From positions 120,969,741 to 121,033,740 of the forward strand of contig CM041465.1 of the NCBI GenBank assembly GCA_023213395.1: a stretch of 64,000 nt of DNA. The letters run 5' to 3'. Both the position numbers and the translations under genes were made by a program. Source of the DNA: Cycas panzhihuaensis. Lineage: Eukaryota; Cycadophyta. Positions 42,166 to 53,795 of the stretch are shown here, one piece after another (positions within the stretch are counted from its first letter, which is position 1; every line of letters begins with the position of its first letter). The notes beneath the pieces are model-generated. The model did no database searches, was not told the DNA's origin, and saw only the letters and a list, made by a program, of their open reading frames with translations.

Positions 42166-43620
42166 ATTGTTTTTAAGTTCAATTCACACTCCGGGTGGTG
42201 TGTGAATTTTCTTCTAAATGTGGCACCACTTGGTCACCCTTCCAGGTGCTCTTTCTTCTTTAATGTCTCTTCTTCTTCCCGATTATTTCGGATTTTAATC
42301 GGGCTACTTCTTTCCTTAGTGCCTCTAATTCGAGACTCCTCTTACGCTACTCCAACTTTGGCGGAAGGGTCGATTGTGCTGATTCTGTCTCAGCTCTCTA
42401 ATCTCATCTTGCAGTCTTAGCAGCAAGGAATCTTGTCCCCACACAGGCATCCATTTCCATCTCGAAATCTAATGCCAACTCCGAGCATTCTTGAAAGATT
42501 TCACGGATGAGCTGCATCATGGCTCGCAACTTCTCATTTAGCCCTCGGCGAAGTGATTCTTCACGTTATGATCCGTGAATGTCTCATTGATCATACTCGC
42601 TGCAATGATCTTCATTCGGCTAATGTACGTTAGGATGATTCCCGACCTCTGCACGATTTCGCAAGGCGATTTCCACAATTCATTCTTGCGAAACTTTTGG
42701 AATCTCTCTTCGAACGCTTTCTTCATCTTTGCCCATGGCTCATTTTTGTTCGTTTCCTTATACCAAGCCAAGGGTACACCTCTCAATGTACAGGCGAAGC
42801 GTGCTTTAATCTCATCTTCGTCCGTTATTTTTCTAACATCAATGAGATTCTGAAACAAATACACATGCTCTGCTGCGTCTGAAGTATCATTGAAGATTAA
42901 TTTCCCGAAATCTCTATGGTCGTCCATCTTGGGAGATTGCAACCGTTCCCCCCCTGATGGTGATCTTTCCCCTCCTCCGTCCTTTGGGGATGTACTGGGA
43001 GTGACTACTGCTGCCGTATCCTTTCCAAACAACGGATTTTTGAACGGAGTTTTTATATGTATCGGTTCCACTACACCTGGAACTTGTATTGTCAATGGTG
43101 TTACCGTGATATAAGATTGATCAGAACCCTTTTCTGTCGAATCTTCAAAAAGCTGTCTCGTTAGCTTGTTTTCCCAATATCTTAGGGACCTTCCTCCGCC
43201 TTCTAATCGCTGTCACCTAGGTCCTTCGGGCTGTCCTCCGCCGGTATACTTCCCTCTGTTAAGATTTCTTTACATTTTCGTCCACTTTTGGCTTTCCTTC
43301 CAACTCCGGGCTAAACAAATCATCTCTGATAGGGGCTGGTGTCAATACCATGCGTTCGCCATGGGTTTCCTCTTCCTGAGGTGTCTGGGCTCCACTTGCC
43401 TCAGATCCTTCAACGGACTGTCCCTTAGTCTCGTTGTTTTGCGAACTTAGTCTCCTCGCCCTTCTGAGTTTTGCTTCTTTTGACCATCTCAGTGCCCTTT
43501 GTCTGCTGGTTTCCTTTTCCTTGGGCGAAGTATCCTACGGGGCTCTTGACCTTGAAGGCCTCTTAGGTGGCATTGGAAGGTCCCAGGCGCCGGTGGCTTA
43601 GTTCTGACCCGCCATCACGC
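42166..43620 (-). pseudogene. R10 gag
   Basis: The capsid part lies in 43095-42538 (185 codons): FKNPLFGKDTAAV, FGKLIFNDTSDAAEHVYLFQ, RFACTLRGVPLAWYKETNKN, TYISRMKIIAASMINETF. Upstream, in broken frames, are a basic start (RALRWSKEAKLRRARRL) and ETKGQSVEGSEASG matching R9. Downstream is a charged helix (LEALRKEVARLKSEI) up to the knuckles. Stops occur around 43255-43120 and 42537-42180. Confidence 0.85.
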
Positions 43621-43693
43621 TGCGCCTGTGGTCCTCCGCCTTTACACATTCTTTTTCCTTTGAAACCCCTAGGCCCTGTCCCTCCTCAATGGA

Positions 43694-43710
43694 CGTAGGC
43701 AACGGAACCA
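43694..43710 (-). other. R10 primer binding site, tRNA-Glu type
   Basis: CGTAGGCAACGGAACCA on the plus strand gives TGGTTCCGTTGCC on the element strand, one base from the 5' LTR. GGCAACGGAACCA is the expected 3' end of plant tRNA-Glu with its CCA, a 13-base match from memory. Confidence 0.7.
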
Positions 43711-43711
43711 A

Positions 43712-44655
43712 TGTTGACTGATAGATTCCACACCCTTCGTGGAATCAATGCACTTGTCAAGGTTACACAGCGCTATAGTCTAGTTTTAGGACACTGTCAA
43801 CATGGTTATACACATATATTCCACATACATTCCATATATAATTCACAGAATGGTACACAGCAGTACAGAAATCAATACATACTTCAGTAAATCATCAACA
43901 CACATCAAGAATGCACCAATTTCCACATAACTCTTCTTTTATTAATTCAACAGTTCATTTACACGGTGGAATGCATTCACGAGCATTCCGGCATCTGATC
44001 CTTCATTACACATGCGTACCCAGATGGTACTTATCATGCACTCATGCTCCAATCGGCTGTCATACGTACTGTCATCCGCACCTTTGCGTACCTTTGATCT
44101 CCGGCTCTCACCCTCGAGAGTATGTCATGGAATTGAATAACTCGGCTCTCACACTTGAGAATATGCCATAGAATTGAATCACTCGGCTCTCACCCTCGAG
44201 AGTATGCAATATGATTGACTCACTCGGCTCTCACACTGGAATGGTCCTCAAAGCACCATTAAATATGTCCCTTTGATGCCTTTTGGATGAAAGGTTATGA
44301 CCCAAAGTCATAACCATACCTTTTTCACCAAGGTACCCTTTCACTTTAATCATTAGTTATGCACTTTAACTAATGTCTTCATTAGGTCCGTACGTCAAAA
44401 TGCGTCGTCAGCGACTTCAGGCTTCCACTGGTCCCATACTGTCATGCGTACCGCTTATGTTCGGTTCTGTTCCGCTCTCTGATGCGTGCACTGTCATGCG
44501 TGCGTTCAGTGCGCTGTCATCACGTACCTGAATGCTTATTTCTTCACTGTTTCGCCTCGTGCGTACCTCCGTACGGTTCGTACTTGCATTCCTTTGGTCA
44601 ATACAACCTGTATTCCGTCTTCCTCAAGGCCTATGTGTCAAAATATGTCCCAACA
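43712..44655 (-). repeat. R10 5' LTR with 41-bp array
   Basis: A 944-bp partner of 38983-39931. Its array units start at 44102, 44143, 44184 and 44225, again exactly 41 apart. A reversed TATA-like CCATTAAATATG (44256-44267) lies just upstream on the element strand, so the array would be in the transcribed leader, before the primer site. Confidence 0.9.
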
Positions 44656-45605
44656 TAGAGATAGAACAACCTAAAACCATATCATTAGCAAGAATGGTAG
44701 AGAGTATGGACAAGGAAGAGGAAGAGGAAACACATATTTTTCCTCTAGAGTATATATAATTACAATATGGTGATTGGGATATTGAAGACACCCTGACATG
44801 TAATAAAAGATAATAAGGTAGAACTTGAGGAAATCAAGACAACCAAGATTAATTTGGGGGGTAGGGTGAATCCTTGCAATATATCCATTAGAGATTACTA
44901 GGATGAGAAAACAATTGTCGAAGCACAAGTGTTATTTGAAGAGTTCAAGGACATGTTTTCCTGGGCCTATAAGGACTTGAAGGGCATCCCTCCGAAGATC
45001 GGGATGCACTGCATTGTTCTTATTAAAGGGGCCAAGCTAATGAAATAGAGGCCCTATCATATGAATCCTAAGTATAAAGATAAGGTTAAGATAGAGTTGG
45101 ATTAAATGTTAGAAGCAGGGTATATCTACGAGATTGATTATAGTGATTGGGTAAGCCCAATGGTAGTGTACACTAGCCACATTCCAACGCACTGCTATCA
45201 ATATCTTCAAAAGGATGATAAGGGATATGGCGGTTGTATTCCTAGACGATGGACTCTCTATGGCATCTTGAAGAATCATATAAAAAATTTTAGGTAGGTG
45301 TTACAAACATGTAGGGAATACAATCTTTGCTTGAATCCAAAGAAGTGTGCATTTTGGGTCCCATTTGGGAATTTATTGGGTCACATTGAAAGCAAAGAGG
45401 GTTTATTGATAGATCCAATGGAAGTATTTGATTTTCTACACTTTCTAGTTTCGATGACATGGAAACTACGAGGATTTTTGGGAATGACTAGATACTATAG
45501 GAAATCTATCAAGGGATATGCTTGTATATTGGGACCTTTGGAGGATTTGTTGAGTAAGGATATCGAATGGGAGTGGGAAGAACAACAAGAAGCATTGTGT
45601 CCTTA
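44656..45605 (+). pseudogene. R9 reverse transcriptase with deleted core
   Basis: Continues the R9 polyprotein: IEQPKTISLARMVESMDKEE, EAQVLFEEFKDMFSWAYKDL, GIPPKIGMHCIVL and EAGYIYEIDYSDWVSPMV. The reading then jumps to HCYQYLQKDDKGYG and a damaged catalytic region (VFLDDG-like at about 45236-45253), so the RT palm with its NAPATFQ block is deleted, about 100 residues. After this come LNPKKCAFWVPFGNLLGHIE and GYACILGPLEDLLSKDIEWE, as in R3. Confidence 0.85.
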
Positions 45606-46440
45606 AAATAAGCGATAACATTTGCACCCATTCCCTGATTCTTCGATTGGAATAAAATCTTTCATGTGCATGTAGATGCTTGGAAGTACACCATTGGGTG
45701 TATACTTGCACAACTAGGGGAAATGAATATTGATCATCCCCTATATTCTTTTTAGTCAAAAATTGACAAAGGTCAAACATAGTTATGTGACAATCGAGAG
45801 AGAAGGCTAAGGGTGGTGTATGCTTTGCAGAAGTTTCGACAGTCTCTATTGTCAAATTTGTTTATCTTTTATGTGAACCACTAGACACTTATGTATCTCA
45901 TGAACAAGCTGATATTAAGAGGAAGAATTAGTAGCTGGCTACTGTTGTTTCAAGAATTTACATTTAAGATCCCAATCAAACCTAGGAAAGCACATGTGAT
46001 TCTTGATCAATTATCTAGGATTGATAATGGAGAAAAAGCCATAGGAATACCTGATGATTTCCTAGATGTAGCGCTATATAGTGTAGAATTAGTTTTGATT
46101 GAGTAGTATTAAGAGATTGCAGAGTATTAAACAATAGGAGAGCTACTGCCATAGTTGGATAAAACGGAAATGAGGCACTTGGTCGAGAAGGTAGATTGTA
46201 TTAGCTGATTCAAGGTAAATTATATTGCTTGGGACCGGATGATGTGTTATATTATTGTATAAAACCACATGTGATTGAACAAATAATGGTCCAAGCCCAT
46301 GAAGGCATGGTAAGACGACATGTGGGAAAGGATGCAAAATGGAGAAAAGTGTTATAGGATTTGGTGGCCTATAATATTTAAGGATATAAAGAACTGGATT
46401 AAAAAATGCAACTATTGTTAGAGAATAGGAAAGCTAAGTT
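45606..46440 (+). pseudogene. R9 RNase H and start of integrase
   Basis: RNase H pieces (VHVDAW, RVVYALQKFRQSLLSNL, FKIPIKPRKAHVILDQLSRI) are followed by KAIGIPDDFLDVALYSVE, as in R3 at 27553, and by an integrase zinc-site relic (CNYC at 46409-46420). The reading stops at 46440, where R11 begins. Many stops. Confidence 0.8.
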
Positions 46441-46919
46441 TGTTAGAACCTTTATGTTCTATTATTATGTATTATGTAAGGGTACTTTCTCACTTAATGT
46501 GTAAAGTACACACTCACACTTCTTTAGTGTTGTATTATGTTGTAACTTATGGGTCAATGGACCCTTAACCCCATTTTTTGCATATTTACACATATGCATG
46601 CAATGATTGGACAATTGTCCAACATGCAAGGTACTTGTATGCATGTTTGTCACTTGTCAAACATGTAGCACCCCAAAGGGGAACCTTCTCACTTATATAT
46701 ATATATATATATGAGGCCATTTTCTTCTCATGCATGGTATAATGAGAGATGTATTTTGTTGTTGTTGACTTGAATACAAGTTAATCTTATTGGATATAGG
46801 ATCAATTCCTCCTCCTCTATTTCATATTGTGCTTATGTGCTTGTGCATTTCTAGTTTATTGTTGATGCTAATCATCTTTATCTAGTTCTTCATTGTCCCC
46901 AAATGATCCACATTCATCA
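46441..46919 (+). repeat. R11 5' LTR
   Basis: A 479-bp segment starting TGTTAGAACCTTTATG and ending CCACATTCATCA, followed by a primer site. It includes a TA run (46694-46712) at a plausible TATA position. No 3' partner in the window. Confidence 0.75.
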
Positions 46920-46937
46920 TTTTGGTATCAAAGTTGC

Positions 46938-47105
46938 TTGTTTGGGGTTTTAGGTAGATTTGGAGGCTAGAGTTTAAGAGCCATCCCTTGGTGACAAGCT
47001 TCATGGTATGAAGGCGATCCAAGGTTGTTGGGCTCATTTTTCCAATTTATTAAAATTTCAGAATTTTGTTATTTTTTTTCTAAGTTTAATATTGAATTAA
47101 ATATT

Positions 47106-47173
<68 letters not shown>

Positions 47174-48743
47174 AATATTTTTTTGAGATTGTTACACTTG
47201 TAGGAAGAAAACAAAGATTTTTTTTTGTATTATTCTCTATTGTGTAGATTTGGTTTGTGTGTTGCAGGCATTACATGTTGTGGAATTCTACCTGTTTGCT
47301 CTTTTTTGGAGAGAAAACAAATCTACACCCCATCTGCACTCTGTTGGGCACCTGATCTATTGCCTAATTGTTGTTGGGTGTTCATCAAAGACTATTGGGC
47401 ACTACTTTTACAGTGGAAACCCTAATTTGAAACCTTGTTTTTGGAGATAAATCATTGAACGAGCTTCAAAATCTATTGGTGCTCGCTAGAGACTCGTCTG
47501 ACATCATTAGACAATGCTTTGGGTTAGATCCTGTGGAGAAATTTCACCCAAAAAAGTAGTGGCTATACAAACTACCCACATTGCCTGTGCACCCATTTTC
47601 TTGTTTAATCAACTCAAAAAATGCCAAAACTTAATCAAAATTAGTATAATGAGTTTGAGAACTCTCTGTGTCGATTGTACAAAGGCATTGGAACTATTTT
47701 TAGGCAATTTTGATCATTCGTTGGTGAAAATTGATCATTTTTTTCTCAAAAATATGTCGCACAATAGAGTGAAGAAATATTGAAAACTTTCCATTTTTAA
47801 ACTTTGGTGATATTACTTAATGTTATATCATTTAGGATATTCCCAGGAATTTTCCAAATAACATAAAGTTACTTTTTCTAAAGTTTTTTTTAAAGTGTTT
47901 TTAATTATTATTTCATGTTTTTAAAAGCAAAAAAATCACTTTGTAAACTTTCATCACTCTTTTTAACACTTTAAAAAAAAAAATTTCAAGTGTTTTTTTT
48001 GAACAAAATACTATTATTTTTTAAAGCAATTTTTATCATTTTAAGTGAAAATTTCATTTTTGTAAGTGATTTAAGGCTTTTTGCGAGGTGACCTATTTCA
48101 TCATTTGGCATCAAAGTATCTTCATGTACTTATTTTATGCACAAATTTGCGTAGTACTTTGCAAAATTTTTTTACTTTAAACACTAAGGAAAAAAAAGCC
48201 AAGAATTACAAGCAAGCAAACAACTTTTTTAATCTTTCAAGCATCATAGTTGGTGATATTTGAAGTTCAAGCAAGTAATTCAATTAATTCTATTTGGTAT
48301 CATTTCACTTAAAACTAATTAAAATATTTAAGTTGCGAGGCTTGAAAAAAGTTTTTACCTTGTCTCAAATCTTAAAATTAGTGCATTTCCTAGGTGACTA
48401 ATTGGTCGTACAACTAATGTACAATAATTAAGACTCAAAATTGTTAAAAGGAGGTTCAAAAAGGGTGTTATTGGAGCTGTGAACTTCAAAGAAAGCACTG
48501 TACGACCATATAGATCAACCCTACTTGTTCTAAAAATTATTTTGGCCAATTGTTGGATCTCTTTATAGACTAAAGTTGGACCACTCAGAAAGCCTAGCCC
48601 TCCACTTTCTTTGCACTCTTTCAATTGTTGGATCTCTTTATAGGTTAGTGTTGTTGGTGTACTTGCAAGTGGAACTTAAGTGACGAAAGCTTGAGAGTTC
48701 CATATTAATTCTTTAGGTACAAGAATTTAATTCAACATAAACA
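46938..48743 (+). other. R11 leader with TA microsatellite
   Basis: About 1.8 kb of non-coding leader, comparable with the long leaders of R1 and R14 (a GGAACTTAAGTGACGAAAGC block near 48670 is shared). It holds an A15 run (47106-47120) followed by (TA)25 (47121-47170), and many T runs. No reading frame of note. Confidence 0.7.
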
Positions 48744-49735
48744 TGGCTACTATATCAATGCTTAATGCGAGTCACATTAAACTTAGTGGACCCAAAAATT
48801 TTCAGGATTGGAAAAAATAAGCACGGAACTTGTTATTCATGAATGAATTATGGAGCTATATATGTGGGAGACTTCTAAAACTGATTCTAATTGCAGATCC
48901 TACTAATGCAAATGTGATGATACCTGTCGATCATGCTTTAGTTGTGGCATGGGAGTCTAAGGATGAAATAGGCTTAACTTTCTTACATATTAAAATTCAT
49001 AACATTGTTAATCAAAATATTACTAATGCTTCTACTTTCAAAGAAGCAGGGGACACTTTATTGTCATTGTATGAAAGACAAGATGATGTTCACATAGTCA
49101 TGTCTAAAGCAAAGTTGTTTTATATTAAATTTGTTGAGCATATGACACTTTTTTTAATCTAATGTAAAAGTGATTAACAATGAGTCAACAACTTTGGGAA
49201 AACTTGCATCGGATGAAGACTTTGGTACTGCCACCATCCATGCATTGAAAAGGGAGTTCAATGGTTTCATTTCCTCCGTCACACAAGGAGGCACTTTGGG
49301 CACCATGACTTTCAATCAATTGGAAAGTCTCTTATTGCGAGAAGAGCAAATTTACTCTTGTCAGGATGAAGGGACAGCTTCAGGAGTATTCAGTGCAAAG
49401 CACAAAGGCAAACAACCTATAGTTCCTAAACAAAACCTTTAGAAAAGGTTTGGGAACTTCAACCTCAATGCTTTTAAGTCAAAGAAGTTATGTGTCATTA
49501 TTATGGCAAGGTTGGCCACATTAAGCTTGAATGTAGAAAAAAGGCAACGCCACATGGAACAACAATTGCAGCAGCAGTAGTAGTAGCAGAGGCAACAATA
49601 GCAATAGCCCCCGTAAAGACCAAATCGAAATGCGTTTTGAGGAGGTGGTCATGGAAGCCAAAGGGGACCATACAAAGGCAGGTATTAAATCCACAACAAT
49701 TAGTTTGATGATGGAAAGCTATTTTGTGCATATGA
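48744..49735 (+). pseudogene. R11 gag
   Basis: An ATG at 48744 starts MATISMLNASHIKLSGPKNF, with a TAA after WKK, and continues in frame (ARNLLFMNELWSYI, VAWESKDEIGLTFLHI, LYERQDDVHIVMSKAKLFYI). Next come TFNQLESLLLREEQIYSCQD and the zinc knuckle CHYYGKVGHIKLEC, in which the second Cys is Tyr. Stops and frame changes occur near 49162 and 49442. Parallel to R14 gag throughout. Confidence 0.85.
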
Positions 49736-52717
49736 CAATAACAGTAGTGACAACACATGGATTGTTGATTTAGGTGCAACCCACCACATGATTGAAGATG
49801 TTAATTTATTGGATGAGATTGAAGAGAGCAAGGGATAAACTATTACTTTTGATAACAATGAATTTTTTCAAATATCTGGCATTGGAAAAATTGCCTCATT
49901 CAATACTTCATAAAACCCTGGTCAGTCATTTCCTAGTGGTGATGCCTTTCTAGTTCCATCAATGCTTAAAAATCTCCTCTCTATTAGCCAACTTGACAAG
50001 CGACAGATGAGCATATTATTTAAAAATGGGAAATGCACTATAAGTGATAGAAACAACCAAGTGATTACTATTGGTTATAAGGACCATGGACTATACAAAT
50101 TAGATGCAACACTTGGCAAATCATATGCCTATATCACTCAGTCATTGACTAAGGAGAAACTTTGGCATAACAAACTAGGTCATTTGAACCTAGAGAGCAT
50201 CAAATTGATGTTTAGCAAGAACATGGTGTTCAACTTACTTAAGATTTCAATAAGTGAGTGCCTATGTGAGGCATGTATTATGGAGAAACAATACAGAGAA
50301 CCTTTTCTGAAAGATCAAGCATGGCGGGCTCAACACTTATTGCAGTAGGTACACATGGATATTTGTGGACCCATGTCCACACAATCTCTTGGTGGAGCAT
50401 CAATTCTCATCATCTTCATAGATGACTTCTTTAATAAAGTTTGGGTATATTATATGAAGCAAAAATTTAAAGCATTTTCTAAGTTTAAAGAATTTAGAAT
50501 TGTTGTAGAGAAGGAGTCAAATATGCAAATCAAAATCTTGCGATTTGATAATAGAGGTGAATTCACTTCAAAGGAATTCAATTAGCATTTAATTGATAAT
50601 GGCATCAAGTGGAAACTTGGTACTCTATACACACCACAACAAAATGGGGTAGCAGTGAGAATGAACCAAACTCTTGTATGTAAAGCTAGAGCAATGTTGA
50701 ATGTTAAAAGGCTTCCTCAATCATATTGGGCAAAGGCATTTCATGCAGTTGTCTATGTCACAAATGGGAGCTGCACAACTATAGTCTGAGATATGACACT
50801 AAAGGAGGCAGAAAGCCAATTGTCAGCCACTTACGCAACTTTGGGTGCACAACCTACATGCACATTCCACAACAAAGGCAAAAACTTGATGATAAAAGTT
50901 CGAAGTGCATCTTCATTAGTTATACAACAGGAAGCAAAGCATATTCGATTTATGACCACAATGGTAGAAAAACTCATGTAACTAGAGATGTTATCTTTGC
51001 TAAAGATAATGAGGAAATGATATTGCTTCTATCTATGTTCCCTTTTACAAAGGCAAAGTGATTATAGAGGACTGACTTCCCTCACAATCATCCGCACCAT
51101 GTATATCATCAACACCTGTATCTCCTTCTTTGTCTACATCAACTCCATTTAATTCATTGGCTCCTCTTGATTCTGGCAGTCTATCAGACATTGAGCAGCC
51201 CTTAAGGACTCAAGACATTGAAGTGACCATAACATTGACAAAGAAACTACCAAAATAGTACTTTCAATGAATATAGGGTGCACAACTTGTTGAAAGAAAA
51301 CGTCCATCCAAACTATGGCAACATAATGTTAATTATGTACTTATGGTTGAAGTATTAACAGTTGATGAGCCTTCCACTTTTGAAGAGGCATGTAAAGATT
51401 AAAAGTGGAAAGTTACCATGCATGATGAAATCCCTTCTATTAAAAAGAATAGAATTTGGGATTTGGCTGAACTGCCTGAAGGCAAATAGGCAGTAAGTTG
51501 CAAATGGATTTACAAAACCAAAATTTAATCTAATGATTCAATTGAGCATCGCAAGGCTTGACTGATGGCCAAGGGCTTTAAACAAAAAGAAGGCATAGAC
51601 TATGATGAAAGTTTTGCCCTAGTAGCAAATGTGAATATTAATAGACTTGTAATGGCTTTAGCTGCATAATGCAAATGGCCTATATTTCAGATGGATGTAA
51701 GAGTGCCTTTCTTAATGGCGATCTTTTAAAGGAGGTAGATTTGGAGCAACCTCTTGGTTACAAGGAACATGGTAAAGAGCATTTGGTCAGTCACCTAAAA
51801 AAGACTTTGTATGGCTTAAAGCAAGCTCAATGTGCTTGGTATTTGAAAATCGATGACTACTTTATGAGACATGGGTTTCATCGATTTTCATCATATTCAA
51901 ACTTGTACATAAAAGTTCAAAACCAACACATGACCTTTGTCATTTTGTATGTTGATGGCTTAGTTATCATAGGAAGTGATGCTAAGTTGATTGAAAGTCT
52001 CCAAGAGGACTTGAAGAAAAGTTTCAGGATGACAAATCTGGTGCTTCTCCATTACTATTTAGGCATGGAGGTGTTGCAGTAACCTAATGAATTCTTCATT
52101 TCCCAAGTCAAATACACTTGGGACATTTTGCATTACTTAGAATAGAGGACTAAAAACCTTCGCCTACATCGGTGTCAAACTAACACTTGATGAGGAAGCA
52201 CAAACCTTAGATTCCACCCTTTACAAGTAGCTAGTGGGTAGTTTCATCTACTTGACTAACACTGGACCAAATTTGTCATATGTAGTTGGAATTTATTCAT
52301 GGTACATGCCTCAACCTAATCAGAGGCATTGTAATGTCATTAAACATATATTAAGATACTTAAAAGGCATACTGCAACATGGTCTTCAGTATACATGTAA
52401 TGAGGACTTCACTGTAGAAGGGTTCATAGACTCTGATTGGACTAGATGCCAAGATAGTCGGAGATCTATCTCAGATTATTGCTTTAATCTTGGGTTAGTT
52501 GTGGGGTTGTAAGAAACAACCAAATGTTACTCTCTCCTCCACAGAAACAGAATACAAAGTTGTGGTCAGTGTAGCATGTGAGGCTATATGGCTAAGGAGG
52601 ATTTTTAGCAAACTTGGCCTTGAATAATCACACCTTATCACATTATAATGTGACAGCCAAAGTGTGTTCAGGATGACTAAGAATCTGGTTTTTCATGCAA
52701 GAACCAAGCATATCGAG
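49736..52717 (+). pseudogene. R11 pol: protease, integrase, RT, RNase H
   Basis: The protease reads WIVDLGATHHM (Ser of DSG lost). Then come PSMLKNLLSISQLDKRQMSI, the pre-integrase (LWHNKLGHLNLESIK), a zinc part (CEACIMEKQYREPF), integrase ([30 protein letters not shown]) and RT (LKKTLYGLKQAQCAWY). The catalytic motif is YVDG at 51948-51959, losing an Asp. RNase H has FIDSDWTRCQDSRRS and FHARTKHIE, the last codons before the break. More than ten stops. Confidence 0.88.
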
Positions 52718-53325
52718 TGTATCATTCCTAAAATAAGGATGAAATTGATTTTATAGAAAGAAATATTATTAGGAAATTGATTTTTAGGAGAATTAAAAGA
52801 AGAATTTTTTATTTTATTTTATTTTGAAGTCCATTTTTTGGAAGGAAAAATAGGAGTTGGGTTTTGAAGGCTATAAATGAGGAAGCCTTCCCTATTTGTA
52901 AAACATTCTTGGAGAATTTTGTCATGCTTAGTACAATGGCTTCATGCTATTAGGGCCTTGTGCCTGTTGGAGGATCGCTCCCGCCTCGAAGAGTGTTGCG
53001 AACTATTGGATTTTTGTGTTAGGTTCTATTATTCAGTTTATTATTAGTCATTATTTACATTTACTGTTGTTATCCATATATGTACTGGTGGATCTCTGAT
53101 TATGCTTGTTGAGTTGAGTATTGTGGATATTATTTGTTGTAAGTGTCTATTATCTACTAAATGATATTTTATGAAGATATTATATGTTGTAAATATATGC
53201 TTTGCTGGTAATATTGCCTTTGTGGGGAAGTACGACTGTGAAATGCTTAAAATTAATTATGGATATTACCATTGTCTGTTGTAAATTTTGTCTCTATTTG
53301 CTATTTTGGGATGTGAGCAGCTACA
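52718..53325 (+). repeat. R12: LTR in plus orientation abutting R13
   Basis: Starts TGTATCATTCCTAAAATAAGG, contains TATAAAT (52872-52878) and ends GTGAGCAGCTACA. It matches the R13 LTRs in reverse. No purine tract precedes it and no primer site follows. The left flank is R11 RNase H (TCGAG) and the right flank is R13 LTR (ATTCA), so it is not a simple solo LTR with a target duplication. Confidence 0.75.
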
Positions 53326-53795
53326 ATTCATCCATAGAGAGAATAATTTTAGAAAATCACAAGTATTTATAGCATGTCATTCTTCATGAAACATCACTCA
53401 ATAGACATAGTTCAACTATCCATACAGTACCACATTCATACATTGATAAATAAGAGTAGAGATGAAATGAAAATAGATTAACAACAAAACTTGGTACAAA
53501 AATCCAGTAGTTTGCAATCCTCTTTGAGGAGAGAGTGATCCTCCAATAGGCATGACGCCCTAATGGCATGAAGCCATTATACTAATCATAACAAAATTCT
53601 CCAAGAATGTTTTACAAATAGGGAAGGCTTCTCTATTTATAGCCTTCAAAACCCAACTCCTTTTTTTCCTCCAAAAAAATTGACTTCAAAATGAAATAAA
53701 ATAAATGATTCTTCTTTTAATTCTCCTAAAAAGCAACTTCTTAATAATATTTCCTTCTATAAAGTTGATTTCATCCTTATTTTAGGAATGTTACA
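53326..53795 (-). repeat. R13 3' LTR, left end missing
   Basis: The reverse of it starts TGTAACATTCCTAAAATAAG and matches R12 well over the first 320 bases. The reversed TATA box is at 53635-53641. About 100 bases expected at its left end (compare 56521-56625) are missing where R12 ends. It is followed by a purine tract on the element strand (ATTCCCCTCCCCTT, 53796-53809). Confidence 0.82.

Larger units (their letters stand above)
38983..44655 (-). mobile_element. R10: apparently non-autonomous Ty3/gypsy element lacking RT
   Basis: R10 has LTRs of about 945 bp (38983-39931 and 43712-44655), an exact TAGAG duplication and a tRNA-Glu-type primer site beside the right LTR. The interior of 3,780 bases codes on the minus strand for gag, zinc knuckles, a protease-like region and then, in the same frame, the integrase C-terminus. 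RT, RNase H and the integrase core are absent. It sits inside R9, a relative that once had those domains. Confidence 0.92.
34388..46440 (+). mobile_element. R9: Ty3/gypsy element split by R10 and truncated by R11
   Basis: 5' LTR, tRNA-Glu-type primer site, gag with zinc knuckles, protease, a Pro/Asn linker, then R10 (38983-44655), then RT, RNase H and the start of integrase up to 46440, where R11 begins. R9, R3 and R10 share gag, protease and LTR features and form one family. The 3' end of R9 is not in the window. Confidence 0.88.
46441..52717 (+). mobile_element. R11: copia retrotransposon, 3' end lost
   Basis: 5' LTR, iMet-type primer site (TGGTATCAAAGTTGC at 46923-46937), long leader, gag, protease, integrase, RT, RNase H. 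It ends abruptly at 52717 inside RNase H where another LTR (R12) begins. Its gag and pol resemble R1 and R14 (same start MATISMLNAS, same block order). It is more decayed than R14. Confidence 0.88.

Noticed and set aside
41665-42420. 251-codon plus-strand frame
   Set aside because: It is the antisense shadow of the R10 zinc-knuckle and gag coding sequence.
47121-47170. (TA)25 run as a regulatory or boundary element
   Set aside because: A plain microsatellite in the R11 leader; nothing beside it suggests a role.
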